Shown here: positions 1-7,752 of the stretch, piece after piece
Position numbering within the stretch: position 1 is the stretch's first letter
How the letters are laid out: every line of letters begins with the position of its first letter
Assembly (NCBI RefSeq): GCF_014858725.1
Contig: NZ_AQGV01000013.1
Coordinates: 372,001-436,000, forward strand
Reading direction: 5' to 3'
DNA: 64,000 bases
From: Pseudoalteromonas aurantia 208
Lineage (GTDB): Bacteria > Pseudomonadota > Gammaproteobacteria > Enterobacterales > Alteromonadaceae
Program-made: the position numbers and the translations under genes
Notes under the pieces: generated by a model
What the model was told of the DNA's origin: nothing
Seen by the model: only the letters and a program-made list of their open reading frames with translations
Database searches by the model: none

Positions 1-31
1 GGTCGCGCTCTACCAACTGAGCTAGTGCCGC
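1..31 (-). tRNA. tRNA-Gly (GCC), partial copy at window edge
   Basis: This is the 5' half of a tRNA-Gly gene on the minus strand, cut by the window start. The visible acceptor 5' strand and D arm are identical to the three complete copies that follow. The spacer to the next copy (32-67) is identical to the one at 243-278. Confidence 0.9.
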
Positions 32-67
32 ATTGCAGATCTGAAAAAGTCAGATAAAATTTGAAAT

Positions 68-143
68 TGGAGCGGCACACGAGGCTCGAACTCGTGACCT
101 CGACCTTGGCAAGGTCGCGCTCTACCAACTGAGCTAGTGCCGC
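68..143 (-). tRNA. tRNA-Gly (GCC)
   Basis: A complete 76-nt tRNA with encoded CCA. The acceptor stem GCGGCAC pairs with GTGCCGC, the discriminator base is U, the anticodon loop is TTGCCAA (anticodon GCC) and the T loop is TTCGAGC. It is identical to the copies at 167-242 and 279-354 and is probably co-transcribed with them from the promoter at 422-449. Confidence 0.97.
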
Positions 144-166
144 ATCACAATGAGTAAATTTTAATT

Positions 167-242
167 TGGAGCGGCACACGAGGCTCGAACTCGTGACCTC
201 GACCTTGGCAAGGTCGCGCTCTACCAACTGAGCTAGTGCCGC
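167..242 (-). tRNA. tRNA-Gly (GCC)
   Basis: A complete 76-nt tRNA with encoded CCA, identical in sequence to its neighbours and reading GGC/GGU codons. The 23-nt spacer on its low-coordinate side differs from the 36-nt spacer that flanks the other copies, so the array alternates two spacer types. Confidence 0.97.
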
Positions 243-278
243 ATTGCAGATCTGAAAAAGTCAGATAAAATTTGAAAT

Positions 279-354
279 TGGAGCGGCACACGAGGCTCGA
301 ACTCGTGACCTCGACCTTGGCAAGGTCGCGCTCTACCAACTGAGCTAGTGCCGC
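279..354 (-). tRNA. tRNA-Gly (GCC), first gene of the array
   Basis: A complete 76-nt tRNA with encoded CCA and anticodon GCC. It is the promoter-proximal copy of the minus-strand array, lying about 60 nt after the predicted transcription start near 415. Confidence 0.97.
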
Positions 355-388
355 ATTAAAACTTACAACTTAAGATTGGTAAGAAAAA

Positions 389-416
389 CCCCACTAGGCT
401 TCTCGTCTTAAGCGGG
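389..416 (-). terminator. terminator-like hairpin in the tRNA leader
   Basis: On the minus strand CCCC (416-413) can pair with GGGG (392-389), with further pairing inside, followed by five U (388-384). It begins at about the predicted tRNA transcription start and lies after orn. It could end orn read-through or act as an attenuator in the tRNA leader. The call rests on sequence only. Confidence 0.45.
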
Positions 417-421
417 GCAGG

Positions 422-449
422 ATTCTACAAGATAAAAAAAGCTTTGCAA
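422..449 (-). promoter_or_regulatory. sigma70 promoter of the tRNA-Gly array
   Basis: On the minus strand: -35 TTGCAA (449-444), 16-nt spacer, -10 TAGAAT (427-422), then a GC-rich discriminator (CCTGCCCCGC) typical of stringently controlled stable-RNA promoters. It overlaps a weak hairpin with U tract (about 432-457) just after the orn stop codon that may terminate orn. Confidence 0.7.
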
Positions 450-457
450 GCGTTTTT

Positions 458-1003
458 TTACAGATTAAAGAATTTTTGCTGATACACCTTCAATTCCATA
501 ATAGAATCTTTGATGTCATCCAAAGCAAGATGTGAACTTTTTTTGGTCACATCTTTCAACAATTCAGGCTTCCAACGTCTTGCTAATTCTTTTACCGTAC
601 TCACATCCAAATTACGGTAATGGAAATAAGCCTCTAGTTCTGGCATATATTTATTCAAAAAACGACGATCTTGGCCTATGGAGTTCCCACACATAGGTGA
701 CTTCGCTGGTGGCACCCATGCTTTCAAAAAGTCTAATGTTTGTTTAATCGCATCTTCTTCAGAAAACTGACTCGCTTTACAACGCGCAGTTAACCCTGAA
801 CGGCCGTGCTGATTAGTACACCACTCATCCATACCATCAAGAAGTTCATCACTTTGATGAATGGCGATTACTGGCCCTTCGGCCAATATATTTAAATCAC
901 CATCAGTGATTACTGTGGCTATTTCTAGTATTTTATCTGTTTTTGGTTCTAACCCCGTCATTTCGAGATCAAGCCAAATCAAATTTGATTCATTCAAAGA
1001 CAT
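458..1003 (-). CDS. orn: oligoribonuclease
   Basis: A 3'-5' exoribonuclease that degrades 2-5-nt RNA fragments (including pGpG from c-di-GMP turnover) to mononucleotides in the cytoplasm. The 181 residues match the family length. DEDDh catalytic residues are visible: D12 and E14 in WLDLEMTGL, and H158 with D163 in HLALDD near the C-terminus. It is transcribed away from rsgA, as in many gammaproteobacteria. The start is the ATG at 1003, and translation begins MSLNESNLIWLD, which places the first motif as in E. coli Orn. The window also carries a GGDEF protein (31404-33980), so c-di-GMP breakdown is a relevant role. Confidence 0.97.
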   Translation of the reverse strand: MSLNESNLIWLDLEMTGLEPKTDKILEIATVITDGDLNILAEGPVIAIHQSDELLDGMDEWCTNQHGRSGLTARCKASQFSEEDAIKQTLDFLKAWVPPAKSPMCGNSIGQDRRFLNKYMPELEAYFHYRNLDVSTVKELARRWKPELLKDVTKKSSHLALDDIKDSIMELKVYQQKFFNL

Positions 1004-1208
1004 AAACTACCTTAGCGGTACTTTCCTTTAGATCCAGTGCAATAACATATATCATATTAGCTTCATCAGTTGACCTAAAGCTTTTTTTTAAAAAGCGGGG
1101 CATTTAATTGAGTTATAGACCAATTACATGCGGCTCACAAAACAAACAGTACATTAATAGGCAAATTTAAACAAATTTCCTTTTATTGAACGAAAGATCA
1201 AAGTGAAC

Positions 1209-2267
1209 ATGGCAAAACAAAAGAAACTCAGTAAAGGCCAATCCAGACGGATCAGTGCCAACCATCAAAAACGTTTGCACAAAGCTAAACAGCAAAAAGC
1301 AGACATAACAGAGACCGCATGGCAGGCCGACAACCTAGGCCCGACTGAAAATGCAGTGGTACTTAGCCGTTTTGGTCAACATGCCGATATTGAAACTATT
1401 AACGGGGAAGTATTGCGTTGTAATATTCGTCGTACAGTCTCGAACTTAGTGTGCGGCGACGAAGTGATATTCCGGCGCGCAAAAGTCAGTGAAGGTGATT
1501 TAGCTGGCGTGATTGAAGCAACAGAAGAACGCCGTAGCCAGCTCACTCGCCCCGACTTTTACGATGGGATCAAAGTTGTCGCAGCAAACATCGACCAAAT
1601 ACTCATGGTCTCTGCTGTCCTGCCTGAGTTTACACCACAAATTATCGATCGTTATTTGGTCGCCTGTGAAGATATGGGTATTGAACCAATTTTAGTGCTC
1701 AATAAAATTGACTTGCTAGATGACGAAGGGCTGCAACATATCGAAGAAGTACTCGATATTTATCGAGGTTTAGGATATAAAGTTTTGTTGGTAAGCAATA
1801 AGTCAAAGCAAGGTATTGATGAATTAAAACAGCAGCTTGTAGATAAAAACAGTATTTTTGTTGGCCAATCGGGTGTGGGTAAGTCGACTTTAGTGAACAC
1901 GGTTTTACCCAATGCAGACATTCTGACGAAACAAGTCTCTGAAAATAGCGGGCTGGGCCAACACACCACGACCGTATCTCGACTTCACCACCTACCATCT
2001 GGCGGTAACCTCATTGATTCACCGGGTATTCGTGAATTTGGTTTATGGCACCTCGATGTTGAGCGTGTGACTTTTTGCTTTAAAGAGTTTAGAGAGTATA
2101 TCGGCGGGTGCCGCTTTAGAGACTGTAAACATTTGAACGACCCAGGTTGCTTGTTAATTGAAGCGGTTGAGCAAGGAAAAATTAGCCAATTACGTTTTGA
2201 TAGCTATCATCGCATACTTGAGTCCATGGCTGATGGCCGAGCAGGCGCGAGAGCACCGCGCGTCTAA
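1209..2267 (+). CDS. rsgA: ribosome small subunit-dependent GTPase RsgA
   Basis: A circularly permuted GTPase that acts late in 30S subunit maturation. The order is an N-terminal OB fold, then NKID (G4), GQSGVGKST (G1, Walker A) and DSPG (G3), then a C-terminal zinc motif C-x5-C-x-H-x5-C within the segment around CRFRDCKHLNDPGC. The 352-residue length is normal. I chose ATG at 1209 over the in-frame GTG at 1203 because MAKQKKLSKGQ aligns with the E. coli N-terminus. psd follows after 51 nt, probably in the same transcript. Confidence 0.96.
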   Translation: MAKQKKLSKGQSRRISANHQKRLHKAKQQKADITETAWQADNLGPTENAVVLSRFGQHADIETINGEVLRCNIRRTVSNLVCGDEVIFRRAKVSEGDLAGVIEATEERRSQLTRPDFYDGIKVVAANIDQILMVSAVLPEFTPQIIDRYLVACEDMGIEPILVLNKIDLLDDEGLQHIEEVLDIYRGLGYKVLLVSNKSKQGIDELKQQLVDKNSIFVGQSGVGKSTLVNTVLPNADILTKQVSENSGLGQHTTTVSRLHHLPSGGNLIDSPGIREFGLWHLDVERVTFCFKEFREYIGGCRFRDCKHLNDPGCLLIEAVEQGKISQLRFDSYHRILESMADGRAGARAPRV

Positions 2268-2318
2268 GCGTAAACTAAAAGTATGTTAGACTAATTCAAA
2301 TTTTTTAGGAATCGTAAA

Positions 2319-3182
2319 GTGAACTTGGATAAATTTAAAATTGCCATGCAATATGCCATGCCAAAGCATGCCATATCACGCCTTGTCGGTAAACTTGCAG
2401 CAGCACAAGCGGGCGCATTAACCACACAGTTAATTAAGCTTTTTATAAAACAATACAAAATTAATATGCGTGAAGCGTTATATGAAGATCCCGCTCATTA
2501 TAAAACCTTCAATGAATTTTTTACTCGCCCATTAAAGCCGGGGATCCGTCCCCTTGCAGAAGATGAACATATCGTTGCTCATCCGGTTGATGGTGCCATT
2601 AGCCAATTAGGTGATGTCGTTGATGGACAAATTATTCAAGCCAAAGGACACGATTACAGCCTACAAACCTTGCTTGGTGGTAAAGAAGACGATGTCTCGC
2701 CTTTTTTAGGGGGTAAATTTGCTTGTATTTACCTTGCTCCAAAAGATTACCACCGCATTCACATGCCGGTTGATGGTGTACTTAAGCGCATGATTTATGT
2801 GCCAGGCGATCTGTTTTCAGTCAACCCACTCACCGCCCAAAATGTCCCAAATTTGTTTGCGCGCAATGAACGTGTTGTGGCCATTTTTGATACAGCCATG
2901 GGTCCACTGGCCATGGTGTTAGTTGGCGCAACAATAGTAGCCAGCATTGAAACCATTTGGGCGGGTACTGTCACACCACCAGCTGGTAAAGATGTATTTA
3001 GCTGGGATTACCCTGAAAGCGGCACCAATGCCGTTCATTTGAAAAAAGGCGAAGAAATGGGTCGCTTTAAATTAGGCTCAACGGTTATTTTAGCTTGGGG
3101 TGCAAATGAAGCTGACTTCTTAGAAGGTGAGTTACCTGAAACAACCACTCGTATGGGCACGCCATTTGCGCAAAAAGTGTAA
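2319..3182 (+). CDS. psd: phosphatidylserine decarboxylase proenzyme
   Basis: A membrane-associated pyruvoyl enzyme that converts phosphatidylserine to phosphatidylethanolamine. The autocleavage motif LGST lies near the C-terminus with Ser254 becoming the pyruvoyl group, the same position as in E. coli. The 287-residue length is normal. The start is GTG at 2319 with an AGGA ribosome-binding sequence upstream. It lies downstream of rsgA, the order seen in E. coli, and is followed by a strong hairpin terminator. Confidence 0.97.
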   Translation: MNLDKFKIAMQYAMPKHAISRLVGKLAAAQAGALTTQLIKLFIKQYKINMREALYEDPAHYKTFNEFFTRPLKPGIRPLAEDEHIVAHPVDGAISQLGDVVDGQIIQAKGHDYSLQTLLGGKEDDVSPFLGGKFACIYLAPKDYHRIHMPVDGVLKRMIYVPGDLFSVNPLTAQNVPNLFARNERVVAIFDTAMGPLAMVLVGATIVASIETIWAGTVTPPAGKDVFSWDYPESGTNAVHLKKGEEMGRFKLGSTVILAWGANEADFLEGELPETTTRMGTPFAQKV

Positions 3183-3208
3183 ATTCCGCGCGAAATTCGG
3201 CCTCAGCG

Positions 3209-3236
3209 AAAAGCCTGCATAACGCAGGCTTTTTTG
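3209..3236. terminator. bidirectional Rho-independent terminator (psd / thiF)
   Basis: AAAAGCCTGC, 5-nt loop, GCAGGCTTTT, then further T residues. It lies between the convergent ends of psd (+) and thiF (-) and has A/T tracts on both sides, so it can serve both. Confidence 0.9.
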
Positions 3237-3256
3237 TATTCTAGTATTATCGTTGA

Positions 3257-4051
3257 TTATATATGCCTACAATGATGGCACTCAGGATCCGTATGCAGCT
3301 TAAACTCTCGTACAGAGAGGCTCATCCCATCCACTTGACGCATACTGCTACCTGAAACATGTCCCAACAACACATTCACGGCAGAAAGCGCTTGCATCGA
3401 CCCTATCATACCCAGCAATGGCCCTAATACACCAAAATTATCACAATTAAGCGGTGCTTCCTCATCTCTTTGCGGAAATATACACGCGTAGCATGGCGAT
3501 GGTTGCCTAAAATCAAAACACATGACTTGCCCATGCGTCCCAATTGCCGCCCCCGAGATTAATACGGCTTTTTGTGCTTGGCAAAAGTGATTCAACAAAT
3601 AACGTGTTTGATAATTGTCACTACAATCAAGCACAATATCTGCTGAACTTAAATGTTGCATGATATTATGCCTATCAATGCGTACATGAACGGGCTGCAA
3701 ATCAATTTGGTTATTCAAACTGGCCAACACTTTACTCGCGGCTGTTGCTTTTCTCTGCCCTAAGTGATTTATCTTGTATAAAATTTGCCGCTGTAAATTA
3801 GATAAATCCACTTCATCGTCATCAATAAAGGTTAATTTCCCAATCCCAGCTGCGGCCAAATACAATAGGGCTGGGCTACCTAACCCACCACAGCCGACAA
3901 CACAGACATGTGCATTTTTTAATTTTAATTGCCCTTGCATCCCTACTTCACTGAGCAGTAAATGTCGGCTATAACGGATCTGCTCTTTCTCTGTTAATAC
4001 CAGTGGTTCATCGCTCAAAGAAGAGGGAGCACCTTTGCTAGGTTCAACCAT
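3257..4051 (-). CDS. thiF: sulfur-carrier adenylyltransferase ThiF
   Basis: An E1-like enzyme that adenylates the ThiS C-terminal glycine so that it can receive sulfur for the thiazole ring. It has a nucleotide-binding GCGGLGSP at 53-60, zinc-binding cysteine pairs C187/C190 and C258/C261, and Cys203 in LNCDNFGVLGP at the place of E. coli Cys184. At 264 residues it resembles ThiF/MoeB without a rhodanese domain. MoeB is a close alternative, but the thi operon context favours ThiF. The ATG overlaps the end of thiDE by 8 nt, which suggests translational coupling. Confidence 0.9.
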   Translation of the reverse strand: MVEPSKGAPSSLSDEPLVLTEKEQIRYSRHLLLSEVGMQGQLKLKNAHVCVVGCGGLGSPALLYLAAAGIGKLTFIDDDEVDLSNLQRQILYKINHLGQRKATAASKVLASLNNQIDLQPVHVRIDRHNIMQHLSSADIVLDCSDNYQTRYLLNHFCQAQKAVLISGAAIGTHGQVMCFDFRQPSPCYACIFPQRDEEAPLNCDNFGVLGPLLGMIGSMQALSAVNVLLGHVSGSSMRQVDGMSLSVREFKLHTDPECHHCRHI

Positions 4052-5564
4052 TGATCATAACTTGTAATTGCGAGATAGCCGTTTCATAGTCATCTGCTTC
4101 AGTAATGGCTCTTACCACAGCGACACTACCCACTCCAGTATCGGCAACTTGTGCAGCACGCGTTAAATCTATCCCCCCAATTGCAACCGTTGGATATGTA
4201 GCACGCATCAGTGGCACAAAGTGCTGTAACTTTTCTAAGCCTTGAATTTGGCCCGTCATATCTTTAGTCGTCGTCGGGTAAATAGCGCCAAACGCTAAAT
4301 AGCTTGGCCTATAGTTATGCGCACGAACCATTTCATAAAAGCCGTGCGTTGATACACCTAAGCACAGCCCAGCGCCCTGAATGGCTGCTAAATTGGCTTT
4401 GCCTAAGTCCTCTTGACCTAAATGCACACCATATGCGCCGTGCTGAATAGCTAACTGCCAATGATCATTAATAAAGACACGCCCTTGATATTTTTTGCCT
4501 AAGGCAATCGCAGTTTCAATATCCTGTTCTAAGGTCGGCGACTGAGCGTCTTTAACGCGTAATTGCACTGTTGGTACACCCGCAGCCAGACACTTTTCAA
4601 CCCAATCGAGCGTATCAACGACAGCATATAAGCCTAATTCTCCTCCGGTACTGGCAAACCCAGCTGAAAAGTTAAATTCAGAGGGTGTTTCCAACTCAAG
4701 TTCATCACCTAGCCAGCTTCCGGCTTCTATTACTTGCGGAAAGTACTGTAACTCTTCAGGAAAAGACGTATGAGCAACAGGCCCTATACCTTCACCATAG
4801 CGCCTACCAAAATGCAGCCCCTTGTTGATATAGGCTTTACCCAAAATAAACGCATCTTTAAGTGGGTAGCCTTTGGCTAAGCATGCTGCAAGAGAAGATG
4901 CAAGGCTACAACCAGTACCGTGAGTGTGTGGCGTCACAACTGCTTCATTACCTAGCCAATACTCTTCTTGTTCAGCTGACACAGCAAAATCGACACAGTA
5001 CCCTTTAGGGAAGTCCCAATGCCCACCTTTAATAACAACCGATTTAACCCCAAAAGACTGTAACTTTTTTGCCGCTTCTTTTACCGCACTGGGGCCGATT
5101 AAGTACACGCCGGTAAGAAGCTGTGTTTCATGGGTATTCGGTGTGATCACATCAACCAAAGGCAATAAGTGGGTTTTCAGCGCATCAACCGTATCTTCTT
5201 CTGTTAATAAATCACCACTGGTGGCGATTGCTACCGGATCATAAACAACAATCGGCGGCTCTGACCATGTTTGCTTATAATGACTCAAATGCTCAGCAAC
5301 CAATTGAATTTGTTGAACGTTTGCCAACATACCAATTTTAATCACTTTGGCTGGCATATCATGAATAAGTGCTTGTAGCTGGGATTCAATGACATCGGTT
5401 GACATGGCATTGAGCGCTTCAACCCCTAAACTATTTTGTGCCGTCAACGCCGTTATCACAGTACAAGCATGCACATTAAAACTTTGCATTGCCTTAATAT
5501 CAGCTTGAATACCAGCGCCTCCGCCAGAATCAGATCCAGCTATACTCCATACAACATCAGCCAC
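4044..5564 (-). CDS. thiDE: ThiD-ThiE fusion: HMP-P kinase / thiamine phosphate synthase
   Basis: Residues 1 to about 270 are ThiD (ribokinase fold, starting IAGSDSGGGAGIQADIKA, with the HGTGCSLASSLAACLAKG anion-hole region). Residues from about 305 to 506 are ThiE (TIM barrel, with VQLRVKD, INDHWQLA, GVHLGQEDL, VSTHG, IYPTTTKD and VAIGGI). The protein would phosphorylate HMP-P to HMP-PP and join it to thiazole phosphate to give thiamine phosphate. The 506-residue length fits two complete domains. It sits between thiG (57-nt gap) and thiF (8-nt overlap). Confidence 0.93.
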   Translation of the reverse strand: MADVVWSIAGSDSGGGAGIQADIKAMQSFNVHACTVITALTAQNSLGVEALNAMSTDVIESQLQALIHDMPAKVIKIGMLANVQQIQLVAEHLSHYKQTWSEPPIVVYDPVAIATSGDLLTEEDTVDALKTHLLPLVDVITPNTHETQLLTGVYLIGPSAVKEAAKKLQSFGVKSVVIKGGHWDFPKGYCVDFAVSAEQEEYWLGNEAVVTPHTHGTGCSLASSLAACLAKGYPLKDAFILGKAYINKGLHFGRRYGEGIGPVAHTSFPEELQYFPQVIEAGSWLGDELELETPSEFNFSAGFASTGGELGLYAVVDTLDWVEKCLAAGVPTVQLRVKDAQSPTLEQDIETAIALGKKYQGRVFINDHWQLAIQHGAYGVHLGQEDLGKANLAAIQGAGLCLGVSTHGFYEMVRAHNYRPSYLAFGAIYPTTTKDMTGQIQGLEKLQHFVPLMRATYPTVAIGGIDLTRAAQVADTGVGSVAVVRAITEADDYETAISQLQVMING

Positions 5565-5621
5565 AAAGACTCCTTAAAATTATTCACATTCAGTATTTAT
5601 AGTTACGAGTTTATACAATAA

Positions 5622-6410
5622 CTACTGATGCCAAAATGGCATACCCATCGTGGGCGTAGAAGGCGCTGCCACTTCTTTTTCTGGCATCGCTTGTGCTAAA
5701 TAAGCACTGCGTCCTGCACTAACGGCATGAGAAAAGGCCTTCGCCATCGATACCGGGCAACCAGCCCCAGCTATTGCTGAATTTAATAGCACAGCATCGT
5801 ACCCCATTTCTAACGCTTGGCAAGCGTGAGAGGGCAGACCGAGTCCGGCATCCACAATCAAGGTCATATCTGGCAAGCGTTCGCGAATGGTTTTTAGGTT
5901 ATAAGGATTTAACAACCCCTTGCCAGTCCCAATTGGCGCGCCCCACGGCATCAGCACCTCACAACCTAATGCTGCTAAACGTTGACACAGGACCAAATCA
6001 TCGGTGCAATAAGGTAGTACTTTAAACCCATCGTTTAATAATATTTCAGTGGCCTCTAACAAAGCAATTGGATCAGGCTGTAGATTATATTCATCGCCAA
6101 TCAATTCTAACTTTATCCAATCGGTTACAAACACTTCTCGACACATCTTCGCCAAGGTCACGACTTCTTTTACACTGTGGCACCCTGCGGTATTAGGCAA
6201 CACAGTCAACCCTGTATCTTTGATCAACTGCCAAAAGTCCTCTCCAGCAGCAACCGAATTTTGTCGACGCAATGACACAGTCACTATTTCCGAACCAGCC
6301 GCGACAATTGACTCTTGCATAATTTTGGGTGATGGATACAGCGCAGAGCCTATCAGCAAACGATTAGAGAATGTTTCTCCATAAATAGTTAACGGGGTAT
6401 TCTCACGCAT
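5622..6410 (-). CDS. thiG: thiazole synthase
   Basis: A TIM-barrel enzyme that builds thiazole phosphate carboxylate from deoxyxylulose phosphate, dehydroglycine and ThiS thiocarboxylate. Lys100 in DWIKLELIGD is the Schiff-base lysine. The MPWGAPIGTGKG and VDAGLGLPSHA phosphate-site segments are intact. It has 262 residues and starts 3 nt after thiS. The glycine imine is presumably supplied by ThiO, as no thiH is present in the operon. Confidence 0.96.
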   Translation of the reverse strand: MRENTPLTIYGETFSNRLLIGSALYPSPKIMQESIVAAGSEIVTVSLRRQNSVAAGEDFWQLIKDTGLTVLPNTAGCHSVKEVVTLAKMCREVFVTDWIKLELIGDEYNLQPDPIALLEATEILLNDGFKVLPYCTDDLVLCQRLAALGCEVLMPWGAPIGTGKGLLNPYNLKTIRERLPDMTLIVDAGLGLPSHACQALEMGYDAVLLNSAIAGAGCPVSMAKAFSHAVSAGRSAYLAQAMPEKEVAAPSTPTMGMPFWHQ

Positions 6411-6413
6411 AAT

Positions 6414-6608
6414 CTACCCGCCTTGAATAGGGGACAGTAAATCAATGCTATCCCCTGCTTTAAGCACCATTTCAGCACAGTGGCTACGTGGCACAAATTC
6501 GCCATTAACCGCCACAGCAAAAGGTTCTTTCGCCCCTTTCCCCAAAATGAATTCACGTAAATTTGGCGTGTTCAACTGTGTCATTTCGCCATTAAAAACT
6601 ACTTTCAT
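6414..6608 (-). CDS. thiS: sulfur carrier protein ThiS
   Basis: A 64-residue ubiquitin-fold carrier ending in the diagnostic Gly-Gly (PIQGG), the site adenylated by ThiF and thiocarboxylated. The start codon overlaps the thiO stop by 4 nt, so translation is probably coupled. Confidence 0.95.
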   Translation of the reverse strand: MKVVFNGEMTQLNTPNLREFILGKGAKEPFAVAVNGEFVPRSHCAEMVLKAGDSIDLLSPIQGG

Positions 6609-7633
6609 AACAACCCTTTACTAAGTGCTTCAGACACCAAAGCCGGTGCAAGTAAATAACCATGGCGATACAACCCGTTAATACGTATCACATTACCACA
6701 GTGTTCAACACGCGGCCTATTATCACTAAACGCAGGCCTTAAACCAGCATTAATAGCTATCACTCGCGCTTCAGAAAAGCCACTGTGTACGGTATAGGCG
6801 GCTGACAACAACTCTAGCGTTGAACGTACAGTAATAGGGCCATTATCTTGCGATTCAATCTCGGTTGCCCCTATCACAAACTCATTATTTGGCTTAGGCG
6901 CAATATAAATTGGATAGCGGGGATGCATTAATCTCACCGGTCGATTGAGTTCAACCTCTGGTGCATGCACTCGTGCAACCTCCCCTCTAACACCGCGTAA
7001 ATCTGCCGATTCATTTTGTGCACCAAGTCCTCGACAATCAATCACCCAATCAAACTGTTGCCCATCAATAAGCACGGGCTCACTTGGCGTTGTTAAAAGC
7101 TCAATCTGATGATTAAAATTAAATTGCACATCGCTTTTTTGCAAATAAGCAAAGCTCGACCGATAAAAAGCTAGGTTATCAAGTTGACCTTCACATGGTA
7201 AATACAATCCTTGATGAAACCGCCCTGCCAATTCAGGCTCAAGTTCATTAATATATGCGCTGTTTAATACTTGTGCTTCCTGACCTTTTAAGGGTTTTAA
7301 ACGCTGGGAAAAGCTATTTAGATCGCCTTTATCTTGCGCATGAGCAACGATTAATGTGCCCATTTGCTGAAAAAATACCGGTTCAGGTAACTTCGCTAAC
7401 AAACTTGGCCACATTGCCATTGATTTAAGACCTAGCTCTGCCAAATCAGTTTCACAAATGACTGACTCAGCCAATGGCGCCAACATCGCAGCAGCTAATG
7501 CACCAGCACTACTACTGGCATGTTCATCGCTGGCTTCGTAGACACTAACATGACACTTTTCATGTAACATTAGCGCAGCCACACGCCCTACCAGCCCAAA
7601 CCCTAAAATCGCAACTTTTGGTTTGCCCATCAT
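6605..7633 (-). CDS. thiO: glycine oxidase ThiO (FAD-dependent)
   Basis: A DAO-family flavoenzyme that oxidises glycine to the imine used by ThiG. An N-terminal Rossmann motif, AILGFGLVGRVAALML, and a C-terminal FAD segment (INGLYRHGYLLAPAL) are visible. The length of 342 residues is typical. Using ThiO rather than the radical-SAM enzyme ThiH indicates an oxygen-dependent thiazole route. Two adjacent ATG codons (7633 and 7630) are possible starts, with AGGG just upstream. Confidence 0.9.
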   Translation of the reverse strand: MMGKPKVAILGFGLVGRVAALMLHEKCHVSVYEASDEHASSSAGALAAAMLAPLAESVICETDLAELGLKSMAMWPSLLAKLPEPVFFQQMGTLIVAHAQDKGDLNSFSQRLKPLKGQEAQVLNSAYINELEPELAGRFHQGLYLPCEGQLDNLAFYRSSFAYLQKSDVQFNFNHQIELLTTPSEPVLIDGQQFDWVIDCRGLGAQNESADLRGVRGEVARVHAPEVELNRPVRLMHPRYPIYIAPKPNNEFVIGATEIESQDNGPITVRSTLELLSAAYTVHSGFSEARVIAINAGLRPAFSDNRPRVEHCGNVIRINGLYRHGYLLAPALVSEALSKGLL

Positions 7634-7752
7634 AACGCCCTATTCACACGTGACAGTGGTGTACCCAAGACAAGTTACATCACGTATTTCACACTATATA
7701 ACTTGCCATTAGATAAAAGTGAGGAAAACGCCCTCAGATCAAGCGTGTTGCA

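Noticed and set aside
145..339. 64-residue ORF on the minus strand
   Set aside because: It is made of tRNA-Gly sequences and spacers, so it is an RNA-gene shadow.
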